Source of the DNA: Piezodorus guildinii
Lineage: Eukaryota; Arthropoda; Insecta; Hemiptera; Pentatomidae
Length of the DNA: 64,000 bases
Direction of reading: 5' to 3'
Assembly: GCA_023052935.1 (NCBI GenBank)
Contig: CM041292.1
Coordinates: 112,373,436-112,437,435, forward strand
The position numbers and the translations under genes are program-made. The notes beneath the pieces were generated by a model. It was not told the DNA's origin. It searched no databases and was given only the letters and a program-made list of their open reading frames with translations. This document shows positions 1 to 10,294 of the stretch, piece after piece (positions within the stretch are counted from its first letter, which is position 1; every line of letters starts with the position of its first letter).

Positions 1-440
1 CAATGCCCTGCCTCTCCTTTCGTGCTTCTGTTCTCTGAGTCTTTTGCCGATTTGTGCTGCATAATCAGCTACAGCGCACCAACTCTCCTGGCTGGTCATC
101 ATCGAAGCGACTACATTTTCTGGCGACAATTTCGTTCCTAATTTAGTGTCTAGCTCGAACTTTTCTCGAATGAATCCTGAACAAGAGAAGAATGTATGTT
201 CCACTGTTTGTTCCAGGAGATCACAGGATGGTCACGATGAGCTATCCTGTATTTTGAATCGGGCTAAGTAGGCTCTGAAGCAACCATGTCCAGTAAGTAG
301 TTGAGTGAGATAATAATCTACAGCTCCGTGCTTTCGAGATATCCATGTCGATATACCCGGAATGAGGCGGTAGGTAAGTTTCTCGATCACTTTCTCCATA
401 AAGTTGTAATCTTCCTTTGTATGTTTGCGAGATTTATAAT
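1..440 (-). mobile_element. R1-clade LINE, C-terminal part of ORF2
   Basis: Read on the minus strand this encodes the end of an R1-type ORF2: a segment like RLIPGISTWISRKHGAV followed by YYLTQLLTGHGCFRAYL, a Cys-containing stretch, then a tail like KLSPENVVASMMTSQESW. This order (tether plus C-terminal zinc-finger region) is typical of R1-clade elements. One in-frame stop follows the KIQDSSS stretch, so the copy is dead. Its 3-prime end lies beyond the left window edge and its 5-prime side stops near 440. About 90 percent of bases match by eye with the copy ending at 23741, so both belong to one family. Confidence 0.75.
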
Positions 441-734
441 AATCGACCTAACAGCCCCGTTGAAGTATTAAAATAGTGGAGGAGGTTCGATGTTTACAGA
501 TCCAAGAAAATAGATGTTCAGACGGGTATTAGGAGATCCAAAAGTAAATTTTAGTTCGGATTGTTAATGAAGTATATTATGCCAAACACTGATACGGGGA
601 GTTCCAACTCTTTCAAATGCAAGATGTTTATAGAAAAAGATGTGTCAATTCGATACCTACAATTGACCTAGACTGGGTCCCTAAATAATAAAAGATATGT
701 ATACTTGATATTCCTCGCGCGGATCTCATTACTG
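441..734. other. unassigned AT-rich spacer
   Basis: Between the R1-clade fragment and the RTE element. No convincing exon, RNA gene or repeat match inside the window was seen. Confidence 0.5.
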
Positions 735-802
735 CGTATGGGGAGCGTCCCACGGGTGGCGGATGTGGGGATGGTCGGTGGAATTTCCTCGGAAACTCCT
801 CC

Positions 803-890
803 CGGCTAAGTCCGATGGACTCGCTGACCAACAATGAGAGCGGCCCTCCAGGCTTGCTGGAGGGTGTGACGTAGGTTCGAACGCCCTACT
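803..890 (+). other. tRNA-like / structured leader of RTE element
   Basis: The leader has an A-box-like stretch (GGCTAAGTCCGATGG, 804-818). Two hairpins follow: AGTCC-GAT-GGACT at 809-821, and an 8-bp stem CCCTCCAG/CTGGAGGG with a 5-nt loop near 844-864. A B-box-like GGTTCGAAC lies at about 873-881. The last sits in a T-arm-like stem (GTAGG with CCTAC) whose loop is 9 nt instead of 7. This could be a degenerate tRNA-derived Pol III promoter or just a folded leader. Evidence is motif-level only. Confidence 0.3.
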
Positions 891-925
891 CACATATTTT
901 AGTTCACAAAATACCACCAACAATC

Positions 926-3910
926 ATGGATTCCTCTGAGGTAAAACGCTCATTATCCGGAGGTAAACTAGTCCCCTGTTCGGGTCTCCGGGTGGGGACT
1001 GCTTCAGAGGAATCATGGCGAAAGATGAAAATTAGAGATCTAACAATAGGGACGTGGAACGTTAGAAGTTTAAATACGGCAGGTGGATTAAAGTCGGTCG
1101 CGAATGAAGTTAAGGGGTACCATTTAGATATCGTTGCATTACAAGAGGTTCGCTGGCGGTTCGTTAACAGAAGGAAAGTATACTATTTGGTACAGAGGGA
1201 GCGTTAATTGTTGTTTAGGTACTGGGTTTCTGATTAGGAATAGATTTATTTCCGCATTACGGGACGTACAGTTCTTTAGCGAAAGAATATCGGTTGCTAT
1301 ATTTCAAGGTCGTTGGTTTAAAATCGCGTTTATAAACATTCATTCTCCCACCGAAGACAGTGATGATGAAGTAAAATGCGAATTTTATGATAAACTAGAG
1401 TCGGTTTACGATAGGTTACTGCTAAATTACATTAAGATAATACTAGGAGACGCGAACGCAAAGGTTGGAAGGGAAGAAGTATATCGTCCTACAATCAGTA
1501 AAGAAAGCTTGTACGAATATAGTAATGATAATGGGACCCGACTAATAAACTTTGCCATTTCGAAAAACCTAGTAATCAAAAGTACTACGTTTAAACATAA
1601 GGATATTCATAAGTATACGTGGACATCACCGGATGGTCAAACACGGAATCAAATCGATTATGTTTTAGTACAAAACAAATGGCAAAGTAGCATAATTAAC
1701 GTGAGATCGTATCCTGGTGCAGAATGCGGTTCTGTTCATGAATTAGTAATCACGAAACTTCGACAAAAACTAAATACAAAAAAGGGAACACCGAACTATA
1801 TTCATCCCGAGAATTTTGATCTAGTTAAATTGAACAATCCCGGAATTAGAAAACAATTCGCAATAGAAGTAAAAAATAGGTTCGAAGCTTTGGAAACTTT
1901 AGATGACGAACACGAAGATATAAACAAAATATGGGAAGGAATCAGGGATAATATTAATGAGGTCGGTAATTTGTGTCTAGGGAAAATCGAAAATAAAAAG
2001 AACAAACCCTGGTTCGACGGGGATTGTCAAAAAATGTTTGAAAAAAGAAAAACCGTTAAACTGAATTCCTTAAAAATCCAAGCGATAATAACGTAGCTTA
2101 CTTTCGGGTAGTAAAAAAAGAGACTTCAAAATTCTTAAAAAATATTGAAAGAGAGTATTTTAAAGGCAAAATAATAGAGATAGAAAAACACAGAAGCGAA
2201 AATAACGTAAGAGAGATGTACAAAGGTATAAACAAATCGCGTAAAAGAATTGAACCCTTATTGAATGCGGTTAAAGATGCAAATAACAATATAATTGCGG
2301 ATCCGACTAAGATATTGAATACATTTAAACAACACTTTGACGGCATATTAAATACGGAAAATAATAATCAATCTCCTCTCTCTGAATATCAGAGAGCTGA
2401 ACCATGGATAGACTCACCGAGTAAAGAGGAAGTCGAATTGGCGATAGGAAAATTAAAACGTTATAAGGCTGCAGGAAATGATAATATCACGAGTGAATTA
2501 ATTAAGGCGTTTCCAAATTACACGTTTTAGTTAAAAAGATCTGGAAAAATGAAAAAATGCCCGAAGAATGGAAAGAATCAATACTTATTCCGATTCACAA
2601 AAAAGGACCGAGGACGGATTGTAACAACTATCGTGGGATCTCTCTTCTCCTAAAATGCTGTAAAATATTCTCTTCAATACTAACTAGTCGAATCACGGAA
2701 TACGCTGAGGAAATTATCGGAGATTACCAATGTGGTTTTAGGCGGAATCGCTCGACTATTGACCAAATATTTTCCTTACGTAAAGTATTAGAGAAAAAAT
2801 TGGAATACAACGGTGTAGTCCATCAACTTTATATCGATTTTAAAAAGGCTTATGATTCAATAGACCGTCAGAAGCTATATAACATCATGATTGAACAGGG
2901 AATACCTAGAAAGTTAGTAAACCTAGTAGAGATGTGTTTGTCGGAAACATTCCATAAAGTTAGAATCGGTCATAATTACTCTGAGAGATTTGAAGTGCGA
3001 TCGGGTTTGAAACAGGGTTATTCCCGTTCACCTGTGTTATTTAATATAGCTTTAGAATATGTTACAGAAAAGGTGATGTGTACCGAGAAAGGTTTAAATA
3101 TGGGTTACAAGTTTCCGGTTTTGGGGTATGCCGATGATGTGGTACTGCTAGGTGAAGACACGGAAGCCATACAACTAAATACAAGTGTGTTAATAAAAAC
3201 CGGTAAAGAAATTGGACTCGAATCAAATACCGATAAGACGAAATATATGATTAGTAGAAGAAACGGTGGCGATCTTGTTGATATTGATGTATCAGGGCAT
3301 ACTTTTGAACACGTTGAGAAATTCAAGTTTTTAGGTTCAATGATAACTAGAAAAAAATGAAATCAAGGAAGAAATAAAGTCCCGGTTAAAGGTGGGAAAT
3401 GCGTGTTATTATTCAGTTGCTAAGTTACTTAGTTCGCGGCTTCTATCTAAAAACTTAAAGGTTAGAATTTATAAAACTATTATTCTTCCGACGGTTCTTT
3501 ACGGATGTAAAACGTGGCCGCTTACTTTGAAGGATGAACAACGACTTAAGGTTTTCGAAAATAAGGTACTGCGTAAAATATTTGGTCCGAAGAGAGATGA
3601 GGCCACTGGGGAGTTTAGAAGGTTGCACAACGCGGAATTGCGGGACTTTTATCCTGTGAATATAATTGATTTGATAGAATCTTGGAGACTCAAATGGGCA
3701 AGTAAAGTTGTTGGGCTCGATAAAGAGCGGATTTCGAGAAAGTTGGTATTCGCTGAACCGACTGGTAGGCGTCCGAAAGTCAGGCGCAAGCGTCGTTGGG
3801 AGGATTGCGTTAAGGGTGATCTCGGGGGCTTGGGCTTGAACGGTGAACATTGGACGAGTCTGTGTTGGCGGAATTTGGTGGTATCGGCATCGAACCTTCG
3901 GGTTCGCTAA
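926..3910 (+). pseudogene. RTE-type endonuclease-reverse transcriptase, frameshifted
   Basis: Order of parts: an apurinic-like endonuclease N-terminus (TIGTWNVRSLN, then DIVALQEVRW), the endonuclease core with GDANAKVG and NQIDYVLV, then a linker with KAAGNDNI. The reverse transcriptase follows with LYIDFKKAYDSID (motif A), GLKQG (motif B) and YADDVVLL (motif C). A C-terminal domain has VLYGCKTW and ends RVR before a stop at about 3908. Motif B reads GYSRSP where GDALSP-like is usual, so a conserved Asp is lost. Frame changes are seen near 1150, 2096, 2530 and 3358. RTE clade is supported by the single short ORF, the WNVRSLN start and the microsatellite tail. Confidence 0.8.
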
Positions 3911-3930
3911 GCCTATTATTATTATTATAC

Positions 3931-4753
3931 TTGAAATATACAACAAGGAGCAAAAGTAACATAATTAATTATTTTTTACAATGGTGAGTGAATATAATAC
4001 AACAAAAAATAAAAAAAAATAACAGTCCTCAGTAGATAGTTGTGTTGACCAAAATGAAAAAAAAAACAAAAAAAAAAACGAATTGATGGCAAAATTTAAG
4101 TATCAGCAATCAACAGGTATTTTTCTTCTTTCAAAGTATAATATCTAGAATTGAAATATCACAATTGTTGAGCGTCTTTTTAGGATGACTGAAGGTATTG
4201 GAAAAGTTTTGTATTAAAATCTATAAAAAATGATGCAAGCATAAGTTCAACCTTGACAACATTCAAACCTTTGAATGTAGAAAGGGTTTTGTCATAGAAC
4301 CTCTTGACTATTAGTTGGAATTGATGAGAGAATAACGAAAATCCGTCATTCCCATGTTTCACGACAATATGATGGAAATCAAAAAACCTTTTGGAAGATT
4401 AAATTTTCTAGAACTCTAAACCTTGAAAAAATCTCAATCGGACCAATATCAAGGAAGTTACATTAAACAATTTCTCTGTTGGATGTTTCTCTAATCTTCA
4501 AAAAAGCCGTTTGAATGGTCATGGTAGATTTTGCTCAGATGATGACTTCTTTCAATATCATTATCTAATATATACTTTTATATATAAGAGTGTGTTTGTG
4601 GGTGTGCGCGTGTGTGTGTAAAATTTATACAACTTTATAAATATTAAATTGATTGCAATAATCTTGTAATTTTTATTAACTAAAAGTCACAGCATTAACT
4701 AGAAAATTTAAAAATATTATTTCCCGTAACTAGTTACATTAGTTTGAACATGA
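3931..4753. other. AT-rich spacer
   Basis: Low-complexity A-rich sequence with a short (TG)n near 4590. A TTTATT at about 4670 (AATAAA on the minus strand) could be the poly(A) signal of the putative exon at 4754-4837. No other coding signal was recognised. Confidence 0.4.
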
Positions 4754-4837
4754 TTACAGGAAGCCAGCACCAAGTTCCCGCTTGGTCTTTTCTTCAGGAG
4801 GAGGAATCAGGGAATATATATTTGGCTCAACATTGAC
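4754..4837 (-). CDS. putative terminal exon of an unidentified minus-strand gene
   Basis: On the minus strand, TTGTTTAACCAG (a good acceptor with a pyrimidine-rich lead) is followed by 27 open codons and a TAA stop. The peptide begins VNVEPNIYSLIPPPEEK and ends KRELGAGFL. It lies outside every repeat I could delimit, its codon use looks gene-like, and AATAAA occurs about 80 bases downstream. I do not recognise the protein. The NIYSLIP stretch faintly recalls the start of enkurin-type ciliary proteins, but here it is at a C-terminus, so this is only an impression. Upstream exons were not found. Phase 0 is assumed. Confidence 0.35.
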   Translation of the reverse strand, partial: VNVEPNIYSLIPPPEEKTKRELGAGFL

Positions 4838-5525
4838 CTGGTTAAACAATATTAATATATAAATATGTATTTTAACAATATCTATTATACAATCTAGGGA
4901 TAATTATTTCAAAGAACACATTAAAAAGTTGAAATTGAATTCATGCATTTATTATACAAAGCAAATTCCATTAGTGGCTTATTATTAGGGGTTTGATAGA
5001 GAGATTGGGCGGAGTACTGTTAGTGACGTCTACGGGGACCATAAGCCCCTCTACATACGGAGCTACTGGAAAGATACAACCGTTTAGTAACTCCGCTTAC
5101 TGACAACTTACACACTCCAGACACGAATTTACTCATCAGAAATAAAAATCTCCTCTTTGATCAGTGTCGTCATGGATACCGAGCAAGAGAGAAGTGCTTT
5201 ATTTATTTGGCAATGCTCCCAAATACATCGGGTTGCTTAAATCACACATAATACTATATCAATCCAAGTATCAATATTATTTTTTTATGTTTTGTTTTGT
5301 TTTTCTTATTCTAATACCAATTTCTAATATTTACAATTTCTTTTTCTCTTTTAGTTCTTTACATTATTTATTTTTTTTTTTTTATGAATTTATTTATTTC
5401 TCTATATTTAAAATTTATACCTCTGGTGCCCACATATAACAATCGAAGTATAAATAAATTTCCCATTTAATTGTCATACAGGTGATGGTGGATAATTCCC
5501 ATTGAGTCTAAAATCACGTTTTCTA
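4838..5525. other. spacer with R2-element 3-prime flank
   Basis: 4838-5180 has no recognised feature. A GC-richer stretch at 4990-5160 could be old repeat. 5280-5450 is T-rich low complexity. The part next to 5525 is probably 3-prime untranslated sequence of the R2-clade fragment that follows on the minus strand. Confidence 0.35.
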
Positions 5526-6760
5526 CTAATACGGCCACATCTTTGATATCGACAACCAGGTGTTCCAAAAAGCTCCTTGTGCTTCCATAGATCGCTCCAC
5601 GAGACCAAACCATAAACCTCTAACGGAGAACTGTCTCTCGCTAAAGGTCTCACGGAACTTTTCTTTTAGAAGAGGGATGCATTTCTCGTAGATGGCTCTT
5701 TTCTCCCTTTCCACTCTACCCGTTTGCTCGAGGTCATCGGTCTCATATCGAACGGTAGGATCATTGCAGTAGTTCCGTTCTTCAGAATGCAATGATATCT
5801 GCGTACCTCCCGAACTGATCCGTCCGTATCACTACAGTAGACTTCGTCAAAACAGGTGAAATCTTTTTCTCTGAGGAGCTTTGCTAATCCCTGCTTAACC
5901 CCGTGGTGCCGACGCGTGATGAACATATTTTAGACTCTCTTTCAGAGCGTTGGGCCATTCTGACCCCGAGAGAACTTGCTCCTCATCATACATATCTATT
6001 AGCTCTCGGGTTATCTTAGAAGCGTCCAACGCCAACGCCCTGCCACCTGCAATTGGCCCATTCTTCAAATGCCTTTTCCCGAAGCGACTGTCGTAGAGCT
6101 TTCACACTTCCGTCGCCCTGCTTAACCTCCAGTCTTTCTGCATATTCAGCGATTTCTTCATCATATCGAAAGATAGACTAGAACAGGGCATCCGGGACAT
6201 TAGACAGTCGCTGGGCAATGAACCAATGTTTTAGGGGAGCCTCCCTTTGACAGCGGACCAGTCCTAGACCTCGATACCTCCGCGGTGCGTACAACATCGC
6301 TGTAGCGGACATTTAAATCGATTCCTTCCAACACCGTATCTTTGTAAGGGGAGCTGTCTAGAGAGGATACACGAGCCCCGGGAACAGATATTGATTGACA
6401 ATGTTGAGCTTCTGTTCCGGTTTCAGTAGGGGAGAGGTAACCAACTTATCCAAGTTGGTATTCAATTTAGTCTCCGGATCTTCATCAAGAACTAGCTCTC
6501 CCGAGAACGTGCATCCCAAATACTTAATTTTGTCTCCTTCTTTTATTGTTTGGATGACATCTCCGTTCTCAAGAGAGAGCGTTGTCGACCGCAGTCCCCC
6601 CTTATCCAACACTACACCAATACTTTTTTGTGGTTTATGGCCAGGCCAATCTCTACAAGTATTCTTTGTGTGCCACTGACGACTCTCTCTGTAGCTGCCT
6701 TGTCGCGCGCCAGACAGTCTGATCGCCCGCAAACCCTGTGTGGACCACACTAAGTTATAA
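5526..6760 (-). mobile_element. R2-clade LINE fragment outside rDNA
   Basis: Minus-strand fragments encode the end of a reverse transcriptase (KIKYLGCTFSGEL, then LDKLVTSPLLKPEQKL and YLFPGLVYPL, 6358-6600). After a decayed stretch comes a C-terminal restriction-like endonuclease region (FDEVYCSDTDG, then DPTVRYETDD and REKRAIYEKCIP, 5526-5900). The DPTVRYE core followed by a Lys-rich helix is characteristic of R2-superfamily elements, which carry their endonuclease after the reverse transcriptase. Several frameshifts make it dead. Nothing like 28S rRNA flanks it, so it is an off-target or other R2-superfamily (R4/NeSL-like) insertion. Confidence 0.7.
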
Positions 6761-6777
6761 AAATAAAAAAGAATCAT

Positions 6778-7445
6778 TGAAATCGGTTAAAAATTAGAAG
6801 AGATATAGCGTTTTGAAATAATCAATTAGCAATTAGTGATTGGCCATTTTTCTTTGATTAATCTGTGGAATTTCATAGAAGTTAATTACCTGTAAACAGC
6901 TATGTAAACTGTTAAACCCTAATATAGTAATTTGAAAATTATAAAGCATTGCCTAATGATTTAGAACGTTTTCTTTATAGCCAGGTATCAAAATGGAACC
7001 AAATAGGGTGTTATTCCACCTTCTGAACCAGCAACAGTTGGTTTTTGGGTCATTCAATTCTACAGGAGACTGGTTACAAACTAGTCTCTGTGGATCACAG
7101 ACGGGTCCTCAACTAGCTCTGTGTGTAGTGTCAACAAAGTAAAACAATTGGTAACTCGCGTCTCTTATCAGTTTCTTTCCAGTAGCTCCTTGTGTAGACG
7201 CGATGAGAATGAATTTAATTTTTAAAAAATTTTAAAAAATGAGAACATTTTTTATCTTACCTCGCTTCTCCACCTCAACTTTTTTTAGAACTAAGGATTT
7301 GTCTTGGTTCAAGAGACAGTCTTTCACCGGTCCTACCACAGTACAAAAAGCGCACTCAGTGTCCGTATGTCAACCGATTAAATAAAATTAAACAAATACA
7401 GGCGACAAACATAATAATTTTTTTCTTTAAACGAACAGAGGTATA
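6778..7445. other. spacer with old repeat
   Basis: 6770-6950 (AATCATTGAAATCGG, then GATATAGCGTTTTGAAAT) is similar to 40760-40920 in intron 3 of the hnRNP U-like gene, so it is a dispersed repeat. 6990-7140 contains a 48-codon ORF from an ATG at 6993. I could not recognise it and do not call it a gene. Confidence 0.4.
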
Positions 7446-8019
7446 TTACTTTTACTTACTATGTATAGTAAGGAAAAGTATTGCGATCGTGAAAATTTTC
7501 AAATTCCAGTTTTCAACGGAAATACACATTTTAGGGTTCCCTGAGTCCAAATAATTAAGTCCCGCAAAAAGGTCTGTTGTGGTGTGTGTGTGTGTGTGGT
7601 AACTTCCGGGCGGAACGGTAAGTCCTATGGAACTGAAATTTCATATTTAAGATAAATATACGCCCGACCCGTTACAAAACCTTTTTCATCAAAATCAGCT
7701 GACCAGAAGAGCCACTTTATAACATGCATTTTACACCTTTTTTTTTATTTTCTCAAAAGCGGTTATGACAATTTTGATTAAACTCGCTATATCAATGTAA
7801 AATTTAATAGGCTTTCATATAATGTAGGTATCATTCTGATTAAAATGGTCTGACAGGGCTTAAATGCCGATATTTTAAATTTTCTTCCTCTAAAGTACCT
7901 TTCATTTTGTAGTTTCTATAAAAATAACTATATTATCTTATTACCACTGATAAAAAACAGGTAAATGTGTAAGTTGTGCAAATTTAAAAAACAACTAAAG
8001 GAGAAAACTGTAAAAAAAA
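7446..8019 (-). repeat. repeat R copy a (minus orientation, truncated)
   Basis: Begins with the terminal palindrome region (TTACTATGTATAGTAAGG), then TTGCGATCGTGAAAATTTTC, the (GT)n tract and the CGATTTTCTC core. It stops at AGGAGAAAACTG, where copy b begins in opposite orientation at an A-run. The two copies form a large imperfect inverted repeat of roughly 0.55 kb arms. Confidence 0.8.
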
Positions 8020-8767
8020 TCTGGTGCGGGCAACACACGACTTTCACTTACCTCCGTTTTTAGAAACGATTAAAGAATTTTCAAATACAGATAGAGATAA
8101 ACATGAGTGAAACCATTAAAGAATTAATTAAATGGAATTTCTATAGGAACATGTGTTTTATTAAAAAATCTATTATATTATTATTTAAATAATCAATTAG
8201 TTTTATCGGCTTTTCATCACTCTCTATTATCTTGCAAAGCTTGTGTATTAGATAATATTTTTTTCTAAACTCTTTAGCTTTCCAACGGTATATTACACAT
8301 GTATATTACTGTTCTTATGTTCAAAAACGAAAAATATTTTTTCAGTTTTATCCTTTAGTTGCTTTTCAAATTTGCACAACTTGCATATTTACCTGTTTTT
8401 CATTAGTGTTAACAAGATAATATAGTTATTTTTATAGAATCAACAAAATTAAAAGGTACTTTAGAGAAACAAAATTTAAAATATCGGCATTTAAGCCTGT
8501 CAAACTATTTTAATCAGAATGAAACCTACATTATATTAAAGCCCATTAAATTTTACATCGATATAGCGAGTTTAATCAAAATCGTCGGTACCTTTTTCAA
8601 GAAAATCGAAAAAAGGTGCAAAATGCATAGTATAAAGTGGGTCTTCTGGTAAGCACATTTTGATGAAAAAGGTTTTGTAACGTCTCTGGCGTATATTTGT
8701 CTTAAATATGAAATTTCAGTTCCATATGGCTTACCGTTTCCGCCCGGGAGTTACCACACACACACAC
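8020..8767 (+). repeat. repeat R copy b, left part
   Basis: Starts TCTGGTGCGGGC directly after an A-run within copy a, so copy b inserted into copy a. It runs to the (CA)n tract at 8756-8767, where an R1-clade LINE interrupts it. The right part resumes at 13212-13258 (CA tract, then GACCTTTTTGC). Confidence 0.8.
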
Positions 8768-9006
8768 CCGTGTGGAGTAGGTATTCTCCCATCGGGCGCC
8801 TCTCCAGATGGCGGATAGGAGGATTTTCACCAGATATGGGGGAACCGGGGAAATAAAATACCCGGGGTGGACCAAAACTAGATTTAAACCCAAGCGCGAC
8901 GGCTCCTAGAATAGGCGGCGTACTGGTCAGCGTCTGTCCCTCAGGTCAGTGAAGGTTGTTTCAAAACCTGGCAGGAGGTATAAAATGCTAAAATTAGAAC
9001 ATTAAC

Positions 9007-10294
9007 ATGAATGAAGATCATGATAACTGTGCCACGGTGCAGGGGCACGGAACCCCGGTGCCGGCGTCGATTGGGAATGCGAAAGCGGGTTCCCTGGCGT
9101 CTTCATCATACGACCGCAATGCTGCAATGGTGGGAGACTTGGCCATTGTAGCATCTAATGCCACAAGCCTAACCACTACAGAAGTAATGGAGAATCTTGG
9201 AAGCAAGATTAAAGAACTTCTTCCTTTATTCGCTCCAAGACCAACGTACATGGTAAGATAAGGAACTACGCCTGCGAAATACAACTTTACTTTGAAAAGT
9301 TGGAAACAGCTGCCCTCCCTATCGAAACAGCAGATGGCTACACCCAAACAAAGGTGGTAAGTCCACCGAGAAAGAATACGGTTAAATCAGAGGGGACAGT
9401 TACCACACCATCTTTAGCAGATGATAGAACAAAGAAAATGAAGAAGGCAGCACAGCCCAATGCACAAATTGTGCATCACAACATAGAGCGTCCTCATAAA
9501 TCGACAGTTCAACATGAAGAACCACAGCAGGAAAAATGGCAAGAATTTCGAAAAAGATCAAGGAAGAAACCTCGCCCTAAACCACAGAGGCCTGACGCGG
9601 TCATCGTGAAAATACCAGAGAGCCAGTCCTACACAGATGTTCTACAGGGGGGAGAGAAGATCCGGCGATGGTGCAAATTGTTTCTTCAATCACCAAGGTA
9701 AGAAAAATTAATAAAGGCGACCTGTTGCTCCAATTGGACCGGAAGAAAGAGCAATCTCTTGCTGCGCTAAAAAGCTCGATGGAAGGAGTACTCGGCGAAG
9801 GGGCGGAAGTGCGGACCTGGACCGAGGAATCCCTGTTTGAGCTGCGAGATTTGGATGCTCTCACCACCAAAGAGGAGATTGCGGCGGCCTTAAAACCTCT
9901 CCTGGGTGAAGAGTTATTGCCCACCACAGCTGTAAAATCCATTCGAAAAGCTAATGGAGGAACACAAACAGCAGTTATTACACTTCCGGTTCTCCAGGCT
10001 GGAAAGGTCCGCGTAGGCCTGGTTGTAAGTCGGATACGCGAAAGACTTAAGGTGCCAAAGTGTTTTCGTTGCTGGGAGTACGGACACATAGCCCAGAATT
10101 GTGTTGGAAAGGATAGGACCAACTTATTTCGAAACTGTGGTAAAGCAGGTCACAAAGCTGCTGATTGTGATCGGAAACCTCAATGCGCATTATGTACCGG
10201 AAATGGAGATGCTGACCATCCCAGCGGAGGTAGTAGATGCCCAGCTTTTCGTGTAGCATTGAGAACGACGCAAATTCTACAACATCGTAGATGA
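9007..10294 (+). pseudogene. R1-clade ORF1 (Gag-like, zinc knuckles), frameshifted
   Basis: ATG at 9007. The frame shifts near 9255 and again near 9665, so the product is spread over three frames. The middle part is Lys/Arg/Pro-rich. The last part (9668-10294) carries Gag-like sequence, then a CCHC knuckle CFRCWEYGHIAQNC. A second knuckle, NCGKAGHKAADC, has lost its first Cys. A third Cys-rich segment is CALCTGNGDADH. The stop TGA (10292-10294) overlaps the ORF2 ATG (10291-10293) as ATGA, an arrangement used for translational coupling in this clade. Confidence 0.75.

Larger units (their letters stand above)
735..3930 (+). mobile_element. RTE-clade LINE, decayed
   Basis: A GC-richer leader (735-925) is followed by an endonuclease/reverse transcriptase reading frame (926-3910). 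The element ends in a short TAT/TTA microsatellite (about 3911-3930), the type of 3-prime end usual for RTE elements. There is no poly(A) tail. The coding part is broken by several frameshifts, so this is a fossil copy. It sits just beside the R1-clade fragment and is not inserted in a recognised gene. Confidence 0.8.

Noticed and set aside
735..925. HDV-like ribozyme in RTE leader
   Set aside because: A GGCTAAG stretch suggested it, but the required double-pseudoknot helices could not be assembled in the right order.
5164..5439. 91-codon ORF with hydrophobic C-terminal half
   Set aside because: The hydrophobic part is translation of T-rich low-complexity DNA; no acceptor, donor or conserved motif.
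6993..7139. 48-codon ORF starting MEPNRVLFHLLNQQQ
   Set aside because: Clean but short, next to an old repeat, not recognisable, and without splice evidence.
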